From the NCBI RefSeq assembly GCF_001598555.1, contig NZ_BCZE01000045.1, forward strand, positions 1 through 64,000: a stretch of 64,000 nucleotides of DNA, read 5' to 3'. The notes under the pieces were generated by a model that saw only the letters and a list, made by a program, of their open reading frames with translations, was not told the DNA's origin and did not search any database. The position numbers and the translations under genes are program-made. This document shows, piece after piece, positions 44,594 through 54,593 of this stretch (positions are counted from its first letter, which is position 1; each line of letters begins with the position of its first letter). This DNA is from Novosphingobium rosa NBRC 15208 (lineage in GTDB: Bacteria; Pseudomonadota; Alphaproteobacteria; Sphingomonadales; Sphingomonadaceae).

Positions 44594-45376
44594 ATGGCTA
44601 CCTTTACCCTCCCCGCCAACAGCAAGATCAATGGCAAAGGCCATGTGCATAAGGCGGAGGGCGCGACCCATGTGAAGAAATTCACCGTCTATCGCTATGA
44701 TCCCGACAGCGGCGAAAACCCCCGCTATGACACCTTCGAGATCGATCTGGACAGCTGCGGCCCCATGGTGCTGGACGCGCTGCTCAAGATCAAGAACGAG
44801 GTTGACTCGACCCTGACGCTGCGCCGTTCCTGCCGTGAAGGCATCTGCGGTTCCTGCGCGATGAACATCAACGGTCGCAACGGTCTGGCCTGCACCACCG
44901 CCATCGAGGATCTGAAGGGCGATGTGCGCATCACCCCGCTGCCGCACATGGAAGTGATCAAGGACCTCGTCCCCGATTTCACGCATTTCTATGCGCAATA
45001 CGCCAGCATCCGCCCCTGGCTGCAGACCGTCTCCACCACGCCCTCGGGCAAGGAGCGCCTGCAGAGCCCCGAACAGCGCGAGAAGCTGGATGGCCTCTAT
45101 GAGTGCATCCTGTGCGCCTGCTGCTCGACCAGCTGCCCCTCCTACTGGTGGAACTCGGACAAGTTCCTGGGCCCGGCCATCCTGCTTCAGGCCTATCGCT
45201 GGCTGGCCGACAGCCGCGACGAGATGACCGGCGAGCGTCTGGACGCGCTGGAAGACCCCTTCCGCCTGTACCGTTGCCACACCATCATGAACTGCGCCAA
45301 CGTGTGCCCCAAGGGCCTGAGCCCCGCACGCGCTATCGCGGAAATCAAGAAGATGCAGGCCGAGCGCCAGATCTGA
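44594..45376 (+). CDS. sdhB: Succinate dehydrogenase iron-sulfur subunit
   Basis: Fe-S subunit of complex II passing electrons from FAD to quinone; 260 residues. The 2Fe-2S ligands are in SCREGICGSCAMNINGRNGLAC, and the 4Fe-4S and 3Fe-4S ligands in CILCACCSTSCPSYWWN and CHTIMNCANVCPKGL. ATG 44594 (MATFTLPANS) is used, with GGAAG upstream; the open frame from 44567 adds nine unrelated residues. No sdhC, sdhD or sdhA lies beside it, because rne and its terminator are directly upstream. The rest of the complex is therefore outside the window or encoded separately. Confidence 0.96.
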   Translation: MATFTLPANSKINGKGHVHKAEGATHVKKFTVYRYDPDSGENPRYDTFEIDLDSCGPMVLDALLKIKNEVDSTLTLRRSCREGICGSCAMNINGRNGLACTTAIEDLKGDVRITPLPHMEVIKDLVPDFTHFYAQYASIRPWLQTVSTTPSGKERLQSPEQREKLDGLYECILCACCSTSCPSYWWNSDKFLGPAILLQAYRWLADSRDEMTGERLDALEDPFRLYRCHTIMNCANVCPKGLSPARAIAEIKKMQAERQI

Positions 45377-45846
45377 TTGCGGCCCGGACCATTTCTACAC
45401 GGCCAGTCTTTGTCAGCGAACCCGATCCGGACAATCCGGGCTGGGTTCGCTGGAATCTTTCAGACCCCACCCGCTATAACGGCACGACGCTGGGCGATCT
45501 GATCCTGAGGCAGGAAGGCGACAAGGTCCGCCTGCGCCTCACCCCGGCCCACCGCCACACCAATCTGCTCGACAGCATCCATGGCGGCGTGCTGCTGGGG
45601 CTGGCCGATGTCAGCCTTTTCGCCACCGCGCGCACCCTGCTGGGCGAGCATCTGGCCGGTGGCGTCACGCTGGACCTCTCCTGCCAGTTCATCGGCGCCG
45701 GTCGCGTGGGCGCGCCGCTCGACGCCGTGGGCGAGGTGCTGCGCGAAACCGGGCGCATGGTGTTCATGCGCGGCCTGATCGAGCAGGAGGGCGCCACCAT
45801 CGCCGCCTTCAGCGCCGCCTTGCGCAAACCCTCCCACCGGGTCTAA
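45376..45846 (+). CDS. PaaI-type hotdog thioesterase, no standard start codon
   Basis: A PaaI/acyl-CoA thioesterase-like hotdog-fold protein of about 156 residues. The core reads HTNLLDSIHGGVLLGLADVSLFA, with the family HGG and the acidic residue, followed by VTLDLSCQFIGAG. Homologous-looking sequence begins at VFVSEPDPDNPGWVRWNL. From the sdhB stop to that point there is no ATG, GTG or TTG in frame; only ATT (45376, overlapping the sdhB TGA, and 45391) or CTG (45373) exist. Translation by coupling from sdhB at a rare start is my best reading; a sequence error is the alternative. I placed the start at ATT 45376. Confidence 0.7.
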   Translation: MAARTISTRPVFVSEPDPDNPGWVRWNLSDPTRYNGTTLGDLILRQEGDKVRLRLTPAHRHTNLLDSIHGGVLLGLADVSLFATARTLLGEHLAGGVTLDLSCQFIGAGRVGAPLDAVGEVLRETGRMVFMRGLIEQEGATIAAFSAALRKPSHRV

Positions 45847-45854
45847 CGAGCGCC

Positions 45855-46982
45855 ATGGCTGGCCTGATCGCACATTATCAAAAGCTGATTTCCGCAGAAG
45901 AGCTGCGCCCCGACGCCGAACAGGCCGCTGCGGCCCAGCGTCTGGCCCATTTGCAGGACGAGCTGGAGGCCGCCCCCTCCGGCGGCTTCTTCGGCCGCCT
46001 GCTGGGCCGCAAGGCGGCTCCCCCGCGCGGGCTCTACATGTGGGGCGGCGTGGGGCGCGGCAAGTCCATGCTGATGGACCTGTTCCACGATACGCTCTCC
46101 ATCCCCGAAAAGCGCCGCGTCCACTTCCACGCCTTCATGCTGGAAGTGCACGAGGTGATGCGCGACGTCCGCAAGGGCGAAACCGGCGATCCTATCCCGC
46201 AGGTCGCCGCGCGCATCGCCAAGGGCCTGCGCGTGCTGGCCTTCGACGAGATGGTCGTCAACAACTCCGCCGACGCCATGATCATGAGCCGGCTCTTTAC
46301 CGCTCTGATCCGCGACCACGCGCTGGTGATTGTGACGACCAGCAACCGCGCGCCCAAGGATCTCTACAAGGACGGCCTCAACCGCGAGCATTTCCTGCCC
46401 TTCATCGCCCTGATCGAGGGCGATCTGGATGTGCTGACGCTCAACGGCCCGGTCGACTACCGCCTCGAACGCCTCACCGGCATCGCCACCTGGCACATGC
46501 CGCTGGGCGAAGCCGCAACCCACCGCGTGCGCGAGGCCTTCTTCCGCCTCACCGACTACCCGCCCGAGGACGCCGCCAACGTGCCCTCGGTCGATCTGGA
46601 TGTGGGCGGGGGCCGCCTGCTGCATGTGCCCAAGAGCCTGAAGGGCGTGGCTGTCTTCAGCTTCAAGAAGCTGTGCGGCGAGGCGCGCGGGGCCTCGGAT
46701 TATCTCGCCGTGGCGCGGCATTACCACACGGTGATCCTCGTCGGCGTGAAACGCATGGGCCCGGAAAACCGCAACGAGGCCGCGCGCTTCGTGACGCTGA
46801 TCGATTCGCTTTACGAGCATAAGGTGAAGCTGTTCGTCACGGCGGAGACCTCGCCCGAAGACCTGTATGAAGCCGGCGATGGCCGCTTCGAGTTCGACCG
46901 CACCATCAGCCGTCTGATGGAAATGCAGAGCCGGGATTATCTGGCCGCTGGGCATGGTGTGGACGAAGAGGTTAAGGGATAA
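45855..46982 (+). CDS. zapE: Cell division protein ZapE (AFG1-like ATPase)
   Basis: AFG1/ZapE-family P-loop ATPase of 375 residues; in E. coli ZapE acts at the division ring, and mitochondrial AFG1 is linked to respiratory-complex quality control. Walker A is GGVGRGKSML near residues 60-69, Walker B VLAFDEMVV near 130-138, followed by TTSNRAP sensor 1. It starts 8 bases after the thioesterase stop, with sdhB further upstream, an arrangement fitting a link to respiration. Repeat copy D begins 3 bases after its stop. Confidence 0.93.
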   Translation: MAGLIAHYQKLISAEELRPDAEQAAAAQRLAHLQDELEAAPSGGFFGRLLGRKAAPPRGLYMWGGVGRGKSMLMDLFHDTLSIPEKRRVHFHAFMLEVHEVMRDVRKGETGDPIPQVAARIAKGLRVLAFDEMVVNNSADAMIMSRLFTALIRDHALVIVTTSNRAPKDLYKDGLNREHFLPFIALIEGDLDVLTLNGPVDYRLERLTGIATWHMPLGEAATHRVREAFFRLTDYPPEDAANVPSVDLDVGGGRLLHVPKSLKGVAVFSFKKLCGEARGASDYLAVARHYHTVILVGVKRMGPENRNEAARFVTLIDSLYEHKVKLFVTAETSPEDLYEAGDGRFEFDRTISRLMEMQSRDYLAAGHGVDEEVKG

Positions 46983-46984
46983 AA

Positions 46985-47222
46985 GCAGGGGGCCATCGCC
47001 CCCTGCACCCCCGTTACGTCTCCCGGCGATCGGGCAGTGGTTCCGCATTGGCGCGCCCAGGCTCTCCACCTGCGCAGCGTGAAGCGCCGCAGGCAATCGA
47101 ATCTCTAATCGATGGAGCGGCGCCATGTGTTTCATGCCTGCGGCGCGGCGACCTTGGCGCCATGGTCGAACCCGAAGCGCAACGCCGACAAGGAAAGGGA
47201 GCGCGAGGGCGATGGCCCTCGC
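46985..47222 (+). repeat. Composite hairpin repeat, copy D
   Basis: A 238-bp copy in forward orientation. Left hairpin: 9-bp stem 46985-46993 with 46998-47006, loop CATC. Right hairpin: 8-bp stem 47203-47210 with 47215-47222, loop GATG, identical to that of copy C. Inside are CCGTTACGTCTCCCGG, CTCTCCACCTGCG, a 12-bp inverted repeat (47084-47095 with 47135-47146) and GGTCGAACCCG followed by GCGCAACG. It begins three bases past the zapE stop and occupies most of the 291-base gap before the YbjQ-family gene. Confidence 0.87.
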
Positions 47223-47273
47223 ATTTCCTCTTCTTCCTGCTAGTTTCCCTCTAACCAAAAGGGAGAACGAACC

Positions 47274-47594
47274 ATGCTCGTCACCACCACCGAAAACGTC
47301 GCGGGTTATCGCACCACGCAATCGCTGGGACAGGTCTTTGGCGTGGTGGTTCGCAGCCGTGGGCTTACGGGCAATTTCGTCGCCGCTTTGCGCACCATCA
47401 TCGGCGGCGAGATCAAGGAATATTCCGCTCTGGTGGAGGACACGCGCCGCCACGCGCTGGACCGGCTGGTCAGCAATGCGCGGGCGATGGGCGCCGATGC
47501 GGTGGTGATGATGCGCTTCGATTCCGGGCAGATCGGGCAGGCGATGAATGAGGTCGTCGCCTATGGCACGGCGGTGAAGATCGAGCCTTTGTAA
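47274..47594 (+). CDS. YbjQ / UPF0145 family protein
   Basis: 106 residues, the usual length of this family, sometimes called a putative heavy-metal-binding domain. Seen are the N-terminal MLVTTTENVAGYR, the central IGGEIKEYSALVEDTR and ARAMGADAVVMMRFDS. The family forms pentameric rings and has no established function. ATG 47274 follows AAAGGGAG with a normal spacer. Its stop overlaps the next start by one base. Confidence 0.9.
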   Translation: MLVTTTENVAGYRTTQSLGQVFGVVVRSRGLTGNFVAALRTIIGGEIKEYSALVEDTRRHALDRLVSNARAMGADAVVMMRFDSGQIGQAMNEVVAYGTAVKIEPL

Positions 47595-47859
47595 TGCGTC
47601 CGGTCGCCAGCATCGCGGTGCTGTCCATTGGGGTCGCGCTGGTGGCTGTGTCGCTGGCGTTTTGGCCGGCGTGGCCGCTGGGCGTAATGGGCGCAGTGCT
47701 GGCGATTTCGGTGCTGGTGGACCGGCGTTACCGCGGGCGGGCAGAGCCGCCTGTGACCGGCTGGGAGCCCACAACCGAGAAATTCCTCGATGAGGAGACC
47801 GGGCAGGTCATGCAGGTCTGGTATCACCCCGGCACCGGCCAGCGCGATTACCGGCCCGG

Positions 47860-47863
<4 letters not shown>
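47594..47863 (+). CDS. Small membrane protein of unknown function
   Basis: 89 residues: two closely spaced TM helices (about 5-24 and 27-43, interrupted by a Pro), then a hydrophilic tail with TEKFLDEETGQVMQVWYHP. It starts in a TAATG overlap with the YbjQ-family gene, so the two are likely translated together. Its stop overlaps the stop of the convergent amidotransferase by four bases. I recognise no family. Confidence 0.65.
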
Positions 47864-49755
<1,892 letters not shown>

Positions 49756-49806
49756 AAGAAACCTCTTTTCGCGGCATAGCCTAGCGCGGCAGACCTTGCC
49801 ATCGCC

Positions 49807-51375
49807 CTAATCGGCATCATCATCGCCATCGGGCGTGCCCAGCGCGATATGATCCATAAAGCTGCCCACCGGCCCGATGGCGCGGCGGAAATCATGCAGC
49901 GTATCCACCGCCGGATCGCCCATCGGCGCCTGAGCCTGCGCGGCATCCTCTTCCACCGAGAGGATCAGCATCATCGTGGGCACGCGGCGCAGCATCAGCC
50001 GGTCCTCCAGATTCGCAAGGCGCAGCGTCACCGTGGAGGCGGTGCTGATGTCTCCGGTGTGCCATGTCGTCTGGGCGAGGCGCGCGAGGTGGCCCTGCGC
50101 CAGCAAGCGGTCGCCCCTGGCCGCCAGAGCCCCCGCACCCGGCCCCTGCCATTGCCATGCCGAGCCGGGCGGCAAAGCGCCCTCGCCAAAGCCGGTCGCC
50201 TTGCGGCCCGGGCCCTGCGCCGCATACAAAGCGAAGAACATGTCCACGATGCGGCCCTTGTCGTCGGCATAGCGCAGCTGGATGCGGTGGTCGGCCCCGG
50301 CGGCGCGCGGCGTCCAGTCCACCAGCAGCGGCGTGCCAACGCGGTGCCAGCCAGGCACCTGAGGCACCTCGATCCGGGGCGGCATGGGCGCTTCCAGCCG
50401 CGCCGCCGCCGTGGACCACACGAGGCACGCCAGCACGATGACAAAAGCCCCGCCCCCCGCCAGCCCCAGCGGGCAGCGCCAGCGATCCAGCTGCGCCAGC
50501 ACCGGGTTTTTCGCGATGGCGGCGCCGTCGATCATGGGATCGCGCACCTTGCGGTCGAAGAAGGGCCAGCTGATGGCCAGAATGGCGGCGATCACGGCGG
50601 CGAAGAAGAACCAGCCATAGATGATATGGTCGACCCCGCCCGCATAGGCCGCACCCTTGATCTGCGCCACATAGATCGTGCCCCAGGCGCGCACCCCGTT
50701 GGCCAGCACCGGCACCACCACGCAGAGCGCCATAAAGGCCGCGCGGCGCGTCCATGAGCGGAAACAGACATTGGCCGCCAGCACGCCAAAGGCCAGCATC
50801 GCCACCAGGAATTTCACGCCCGAGCAGGCCTCCGCCACCTCGAACAGGCCGGCGGGGGTGGCGATGAAGACGCCGTCGATATGGGCGGAGACATGAGTCA
50901 TCACCACCAGCCAGATGCACAGGCGCGCGGTGATGGTTTGCAGCGGCGGGATGATCTCGTCGCCGAAGGGCACCAGAAAGACCATATAGGCCAGCGGGAA
51001 AAGGAAAGCCGCCGCCACCCGCGTGCCCAGCATCAGCGGCACGGCGGCGATCAGCATCCCCACCGCGCCGAACTGCGCCAGCTCGGCCAGATTGGCGAGG
51101 CGCCCCGCCACCCAGACCAATGCCGCCAGCAGCAGCAGGACCAGCCCGGGCCACCAGCAGGCGGGGCGCAGCTGTTTGGCTTCGGCCCAGCGGTGCCAGA
51201 CCTGCCAGCCCAGGATCAGCGGGATCAGCAGCACATGGGTGTAGGTGGAGATGTTCCACCACTGATCGGCCATGGCCCGCCATTCCTGACTGGCCGCGCC
51301 GATCATGATGCCCCAGAGCAGGGCCAGCAGGGTGAGCCCCTTGCCCCAGTCCGGCGAGAATTGTTCGCGCGCCAT
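49807..51375 (-). CDS. xrtA: Exosortase A fused to an EpsI domain
   Basis: 522 residues. The N-terminal ~290 residues are the polytopic exosortase, with catalytic Cys184 (EACSGVKF), Arg229 (NGVRAWG) and His250 (VDHIIYGW). After a further TM helix (about residues 305-325) the C-terminal ~190 residues form an EpsI/DUF3485-like periplasmic domain beginning RIEVPQVPGWHR. In sphingomonads XrtA genes sit in polysaccharide loci, often without recognisable PEP-CTERM substrates nearby; none is seen here. ATG 51375 follows the glycosyltransferase stop by one base. The frame is open to 51444 but unrelated. Confidence 0.92.
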   Translation of the reverse strand: MAREQFSPDWGKGLTLLALLWGIMIGAASQEWRAMADQWWNISTYTHVLLIPLILGWQVWHRWAEAKQLRPACWWPGLVLLLLAALVWVAGRLANLAELAQFGAVGMLIAAVPLMLGTRVAAAFLFPLAYMVFLVPFGDEIIPPLQTITARLCIWLVVMTHVSAHIDGVFIATPAGLFEVAEACSGVKFLVAMLAFGVLAANVCFRSWTRRAAFMALCVVVPVLANGVRAWGTIYVAQIKGAAYAGGVDHIIYGWFFFAAVIAAILAISWPFFDRKVRDPMIDGAAIAKNPVLAQLDRWRCPLGLAGGGAFVIVLACLVWSTAAARLEAPMPPRIEVPQVPGWHRVGTPLLVDWTPRAAGADHRIQLRYADDKGRIVDMFFALYAAQGPGRKATGFGEGALPPGSAWQWQGPGAGALAARGDRLLAQGHLARLAQTTWHTGDISTASTVTLRLANLEDRLMLRRVPTMMLILSVEEDAAQAQAPMGDPAVDTLHDFRRAIGPVGSFMDHIALGTPDGDDDAD

Positions 51376-51376
51376 C

Positions 51377-52597
51377 TCAGGCGGCTCCGACCAGCGCGGC
51401 GAGCGGGGCCATGGCGGCCTGCCAGCTGGTATGGGCCAGCACATGGGCGCGGGCGGACTGGCCCATGGCTTTGGCGCTTTCGGGGTTGCCCAGCAGGTTG
51501 AGGGTGGCCTCGATCAGCGCCTGATCGCTCCGGGCGATGATGTAGTCGGTGCCGTCCCGCGCTTCGATGCCTGTGGCGGCGCCGGGGGAGAGGACGCAGG
51601 GCAGTGCCATGGCCATGGCCTCCAGCACCTTGTTCTGCACGCCGCGCGCGATCTCCAGCGGCACCAGAGCCACATCGGCGGCGGCAAGAAAGGGTCGCAT
51701 ATCGGGCACCGCGCCATGGACCTGCGTGCCGTTCACCCCATGCAGCGCCTGCACGGCGGGGGTGGGGGCGCGGCCCACGATATGGAAGCTGGCCTCGGGA
51801 TGCTCGGCAAGGATGGCGGGCATCAGCTGCTGCGCCGCGCGGGTGACGGCGGCGATGTTGGGGGCATAATCCATCTGCCCGGTGAAGATCAGCTTCGGCC
51901 CAGGCTGGGCGGCCAGAGCAGCATCAGGCGCTCCATCAGGCGAGAAAAAGTCGCAGTCGATGCCATTGCTCAGCACGCCCACCTTTGCCGGGCTTCCGGC
52001 GGGCAGGCGGCTTTTCAACAAGGCCGCCTCGTTCTGGCTGACCAGCAGCGTGGCGTTCGCACGGGCCGCCAGACGCGCCTCTTCCGCAGCCAGCAGGCGG
52101 CCCTCGCGGGCATGGACCCAACGCATCGGACCCTTGCCCTCCCGCCCATAGGCGTCGAATTTGGCCGAATCGACGTCCACCAGATCGAGGATCACCTTTC
52201 CCTTGAAGCCAGCCGGTACATATTGCCCCATCTGGCCGGAAAAGACGAAAATCGTGCCGATCTGGCCGCTGGCCAGCGTGGCGTGGACATAATCGGCCAA
52301 AGCCTTGTCATGAAAGGCCGTGAGGCTGATCGGCTGGCCCTTGGCCAAAGCCTCCAGCCCGGCCAGCGGCAGAGGCTTCTTGCGGGGGCGCAGGCCATAG
52401 GTCTTGGCGCAGGCGGCCAATTCGTCCTCATGCGCCCAATCGCCCGCATCGTCGGCGAAACAGGCGACATGCACCGGCGCCAGCGCCGCCAGAGCCTTGA
52501 GCACATGATGCGAATGGATCTTGTCGCCCCGATCGGGCGGGAACGGCAGGCGGTGGGCCAGAAACAGGATTTCGTTGCCGGAAGAGGATGCGCTCAC
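51377..52597 (-). CDS. XrtA-associated glycosyltransferase (STP1 type)
   Basis: 406-residue GT-4-like glycosyltransferase. The N-terminal domain opens EILFLAHRLPFPPDRGDKIH, and the C-terminal domain has LIFTGQMDYAPN and the nucleotide-sugar region EIARGVQNKVLEAMAMALP. This matches the sugar transferase tied to exosortase A loci. GTG 52597 overlaps the FemAB-like stop as GTGA, so translation is coupled; the open frame to 52660 is a shadow. It probably adds one sugar of the repeat unit at the inner membrane. The sugar is unknown. Confidence 0.9.
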   Translation of the reverse strand: MSASSSGNEILFLAHRLPFPPDRGDKIHSHHVLKALAALAPVHVACFADDAGDWAHEDELAACAKTYGLRPRKKPLPLAGLEALAKGQPISLTAFHDKALADYVHATLASGQIGTIFVFSGQMGQYVPAGFKGKVILDLVDVDSAKFDAYGREGKGPMRWVHAREGRLLAAEEARLAARANATLLVSQNEAALLKSRLPAGSPAKVGVLSNGIDCDFFSPDGAPDAALAAQPGPKLIFTGQMDYAPNIAAVTRAAQQLMPAILAEHPEASFHIVGRAPTPAVQALHGVNGTQVHGAVPDMRPFLAAADVALVPLEIARGVQNKVLEAMAMALPCVLSPGAATGIEARDGTDYIIARSDQALIEATLNLLGNPESAKAMGQSARAHVLAHTSWQAAMAPLAALVGAA

Positions 52598-53667
52598 CCC
52601 AGCCCCCGCGCGATCCACGGGCCAATCAGATTGGCGACGGGCAAAGGCAGCTTCTTCCACAGCTCGATCCGGCGCGAATGCGTCGCGCTGGTGGGATCGG
52701 CATCGCGCGGCGTGGCTCCCGGCGCGGTGTAGACGCCATAGGACAGCGGCGCGGGCTCGAACCCCCAGTTGCGCTTGAAATCATAGGCGCCGCTGCCCGT
52801 CTTGGAGCGCCCGAAATCGAAATGGGTGCAACCCCGCAGGCGCGCATGACGCATCAGTTCGTAATACATGCGGTCATTGGCGCGCAAGGATCGCGCCTCC
52901 CATGTGCCGCCGCCCCAATAGGGCATCACCGCGCCGCGATGATAGAGCGACAGCACGCTGGCCACCGCCTTGTCCTGATGGCGCACGGTGAGAATATCGG
53001 CATCCTGCCCAAAACGCTGCAGCACGGCGCGGAACAGCGCGCGCGGGAAAACCGGCGTGCCCAGATTGCGCACGCTGGTGGCATAAATCTGGTAATGCTC
53101 GGCGGAAAGCGCCTTGCCGCCCGTCACCACCTCGAAATCATTGGCCAGACCCTTGCGGACCTCGGCGCGCTGCTTGCGGGGGATGGCGGTGAGTTCGGCC
53201 TCGTCACTGGCGGCCAGGGGGCGGATGAAACCGGCATGCGACTGGTTCTTCACCGCCCAGCCCTGGCGGCTTTCCGGCAGCAAACCGCCGCGCAGTTCCG
53301 CCGAGGGAGCTTTGTGCTTTGTGGCCAGATCCTCCAGCGCGGCGAAGAGCGGGGCGGGATCGGCGCCTTCCTCCATCAGCAGGCCGCCGCCCACGGCAAA
53401 GCCGGTGGAGGCCAGCACGCGCCCGAAGATCGGCGACGTCACCAAGGTCAGCGGCAGATAGCCGATCAGCGCGCCAGAGCATTCCAGCACCAGCGCCAGC
53501 GGCTGGTTACCCGTGCCCTGCGCCACCGCCAGCAGCCAAGCCGGGCGATGGAACGGCGTGGCGTCGGGGTGATCGGCCAGAAAACCCTCGATCCGCCGCT
53601 CATCCTGAGGGTCGCGCAAATCAGCGAGGCGAACTGCCCCCACAGCCATCCGAAGCGGCGCGTTCAT
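52594..53667 (-). CDS. XrtA-associated FemAB-like acyltransferase
   Basis: 357 residues with the GNAT-like double fold of FemAB proteins. Visible are PFHRPAWLLAVAQGTG at the N-terminus, IPRKQRAEVRKG in the middle and HFDFGRSKTGSGAYDFKRNWG near the C-terminus, the last being typical of the exosortase-associated family. FemAB enzymes transfer aminoacyl groups; here the acceptor may be the polysaccharide, by context only. ATG 53667 overlaps the deacetylase stop (ATGA). Confidence 0.9.
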   Translation of the reverse strand: MNAPLRMAVGAVRLADLRDPQDERRIEGFLADHPDATPFHRPAWLLAVAQGTGNQPLALVLECSGALIGYLPLTLVTSPIFGRVLASTGFAVGGGLLMEEGADPAPLFAALEDLATKHKAPSAELRGGLLPESRQGWAVKNQSHAGFIRPLAASDEAELTAIPRKQRAEVRKGLANDFEVVTGGKALSAEHYQIYATSVRNLGTPVFPRALFRAVLQRFGQDADILTVRHQDKAVASVLSLYHRGAVMPYWGGGTWEARSLRANDRMYYELMRHARLRGCTHFDFGRSKTGSGAYDFKRNWGFEPAPLSYGVYTAPGATPRDADPTSATHSRRIELWKKLPLPVANLIGPWIARGLG

Positions 53668-54575
53668 GCCGCCTGCCCGGCCCCGGTCCCCGTCTCCGCC
53701 CCCGGCATGATGAAAGGCAGCGCCCCGGGCGCCTCGGCCTTGGCCAGCATATCCATACGACCCCATTGAAAATCTCGCACCAGTCGCGCGAGCTTAGGCG
53801 CCATTACGTCAAGATTCGTATAATGACGCAAGCGCGAACGCGCCGGGGCCTGCGCCACGCGCGGCTGGCCGGGGTCGATCTCCCAGGGGTGGAAATAGGT
53901 GATGGCGGGGCGCCGGTCATGGCTGTTGACCCGCCGCAGCGCCCATTGGCTGAACCAGTAGGGGAACAGGCGGAAGAAGCCGCCGCCGCCCGCCGCCTGA
54001 CGCCGCCCGGCCACCTCCACCGTGGTGACGGGAATTTCAATCAGCGCGCTGTCCGCCAGCGGGCGGAAGGCGAAACGCGGCGCCTCGCGCCAGCCGTAAT
54101 GGTCATGCGCGATGGGCGCCACGCTGGAGGAATAGTCGTACCCTTGCTCGGCCAGAATGGGGTGGGCCCAGGGCGTGCGCGTATCGATGGAGAAGCTGGG
54201 CGCGCGATAGCCCTTGATCGCCACGCCCCCGGCATCCTCGAGAATCTTGCGCGATTCGGTCAGATCCTCGGCGAAGCGCTGCGCCCCCAGCGTAAAGACG
54301 CGGGCATGATCGAGGCCGTGGCTGGCCAATTCGTGTCCCTCGGCCACGATGCGCCGCATCAGCGCGGGATGGCGCTTCGCCACCCAGCCCAGGGTGAAGA
54401 AGGTGGCTTTTACATCGGCGGCGGCGAACAGGTCCAGCACGGCGCTGGTGTTGGCCGCCACGCGGTGTTCCAGCGAATCCCAATCCGCGCGGTCGATCAC
54501 CTTTTCGAAGGCGCCGACCTGAAACCAGTCCTCCACGTCCACGGACAGGCCATTGACGATGGCGGACTTGGGCAC
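53664..54575 (-). CDS. XrtA-associated polysaccharide deacetylase
   Basis: 303-residue NodB-type deacetylase. Seen are LSVDVEDWFQVGAF (the first Asp pair) and ASHGLDHARVFTL, where the usual H-x3-H metal ligands read H-x2-D-H. YRAPSFSID follows, and the extra C-terminal region with TYFHPWEIDPGQPR is typical of the exosortase-associated deacetylases. There is no signal peptide, so a cytoplasmic-side role on a lipid-linked glycan, or non-classical export, is possible. It lies 18 bases after the ATPase stop. Confidence 0.92.
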   Translation of the reverse strand: MPKSAIVNGLSVDVEDWFQVGAFEKVIDRADWDSLEHRVAANTSAVLDLFAAADVKATFFTLGWVAKRHPALMRRIVAEGHELASHGLDHARVFTLGAQRFAEDLTESRKILEDAGGVAIKGYRAPSFSIDTRTPWAHPILAEQGYDYSSSVAPIAHDHYGWREAPRFAFRPLADSALIEIPVTTVEVAGRRQAAGGGGFFRLFPYWFSQWALRRVNSHDRRPAITYFHPWEIDPGQPRVAQAPARSRLRHYTNLDVMAPKLARLVRDFQWGRMDMLAKAEAPGALPFIMPGAETGTGAGQAA

Positions 54576-54593
54576 GGTAAACTCTCCTAAAGG

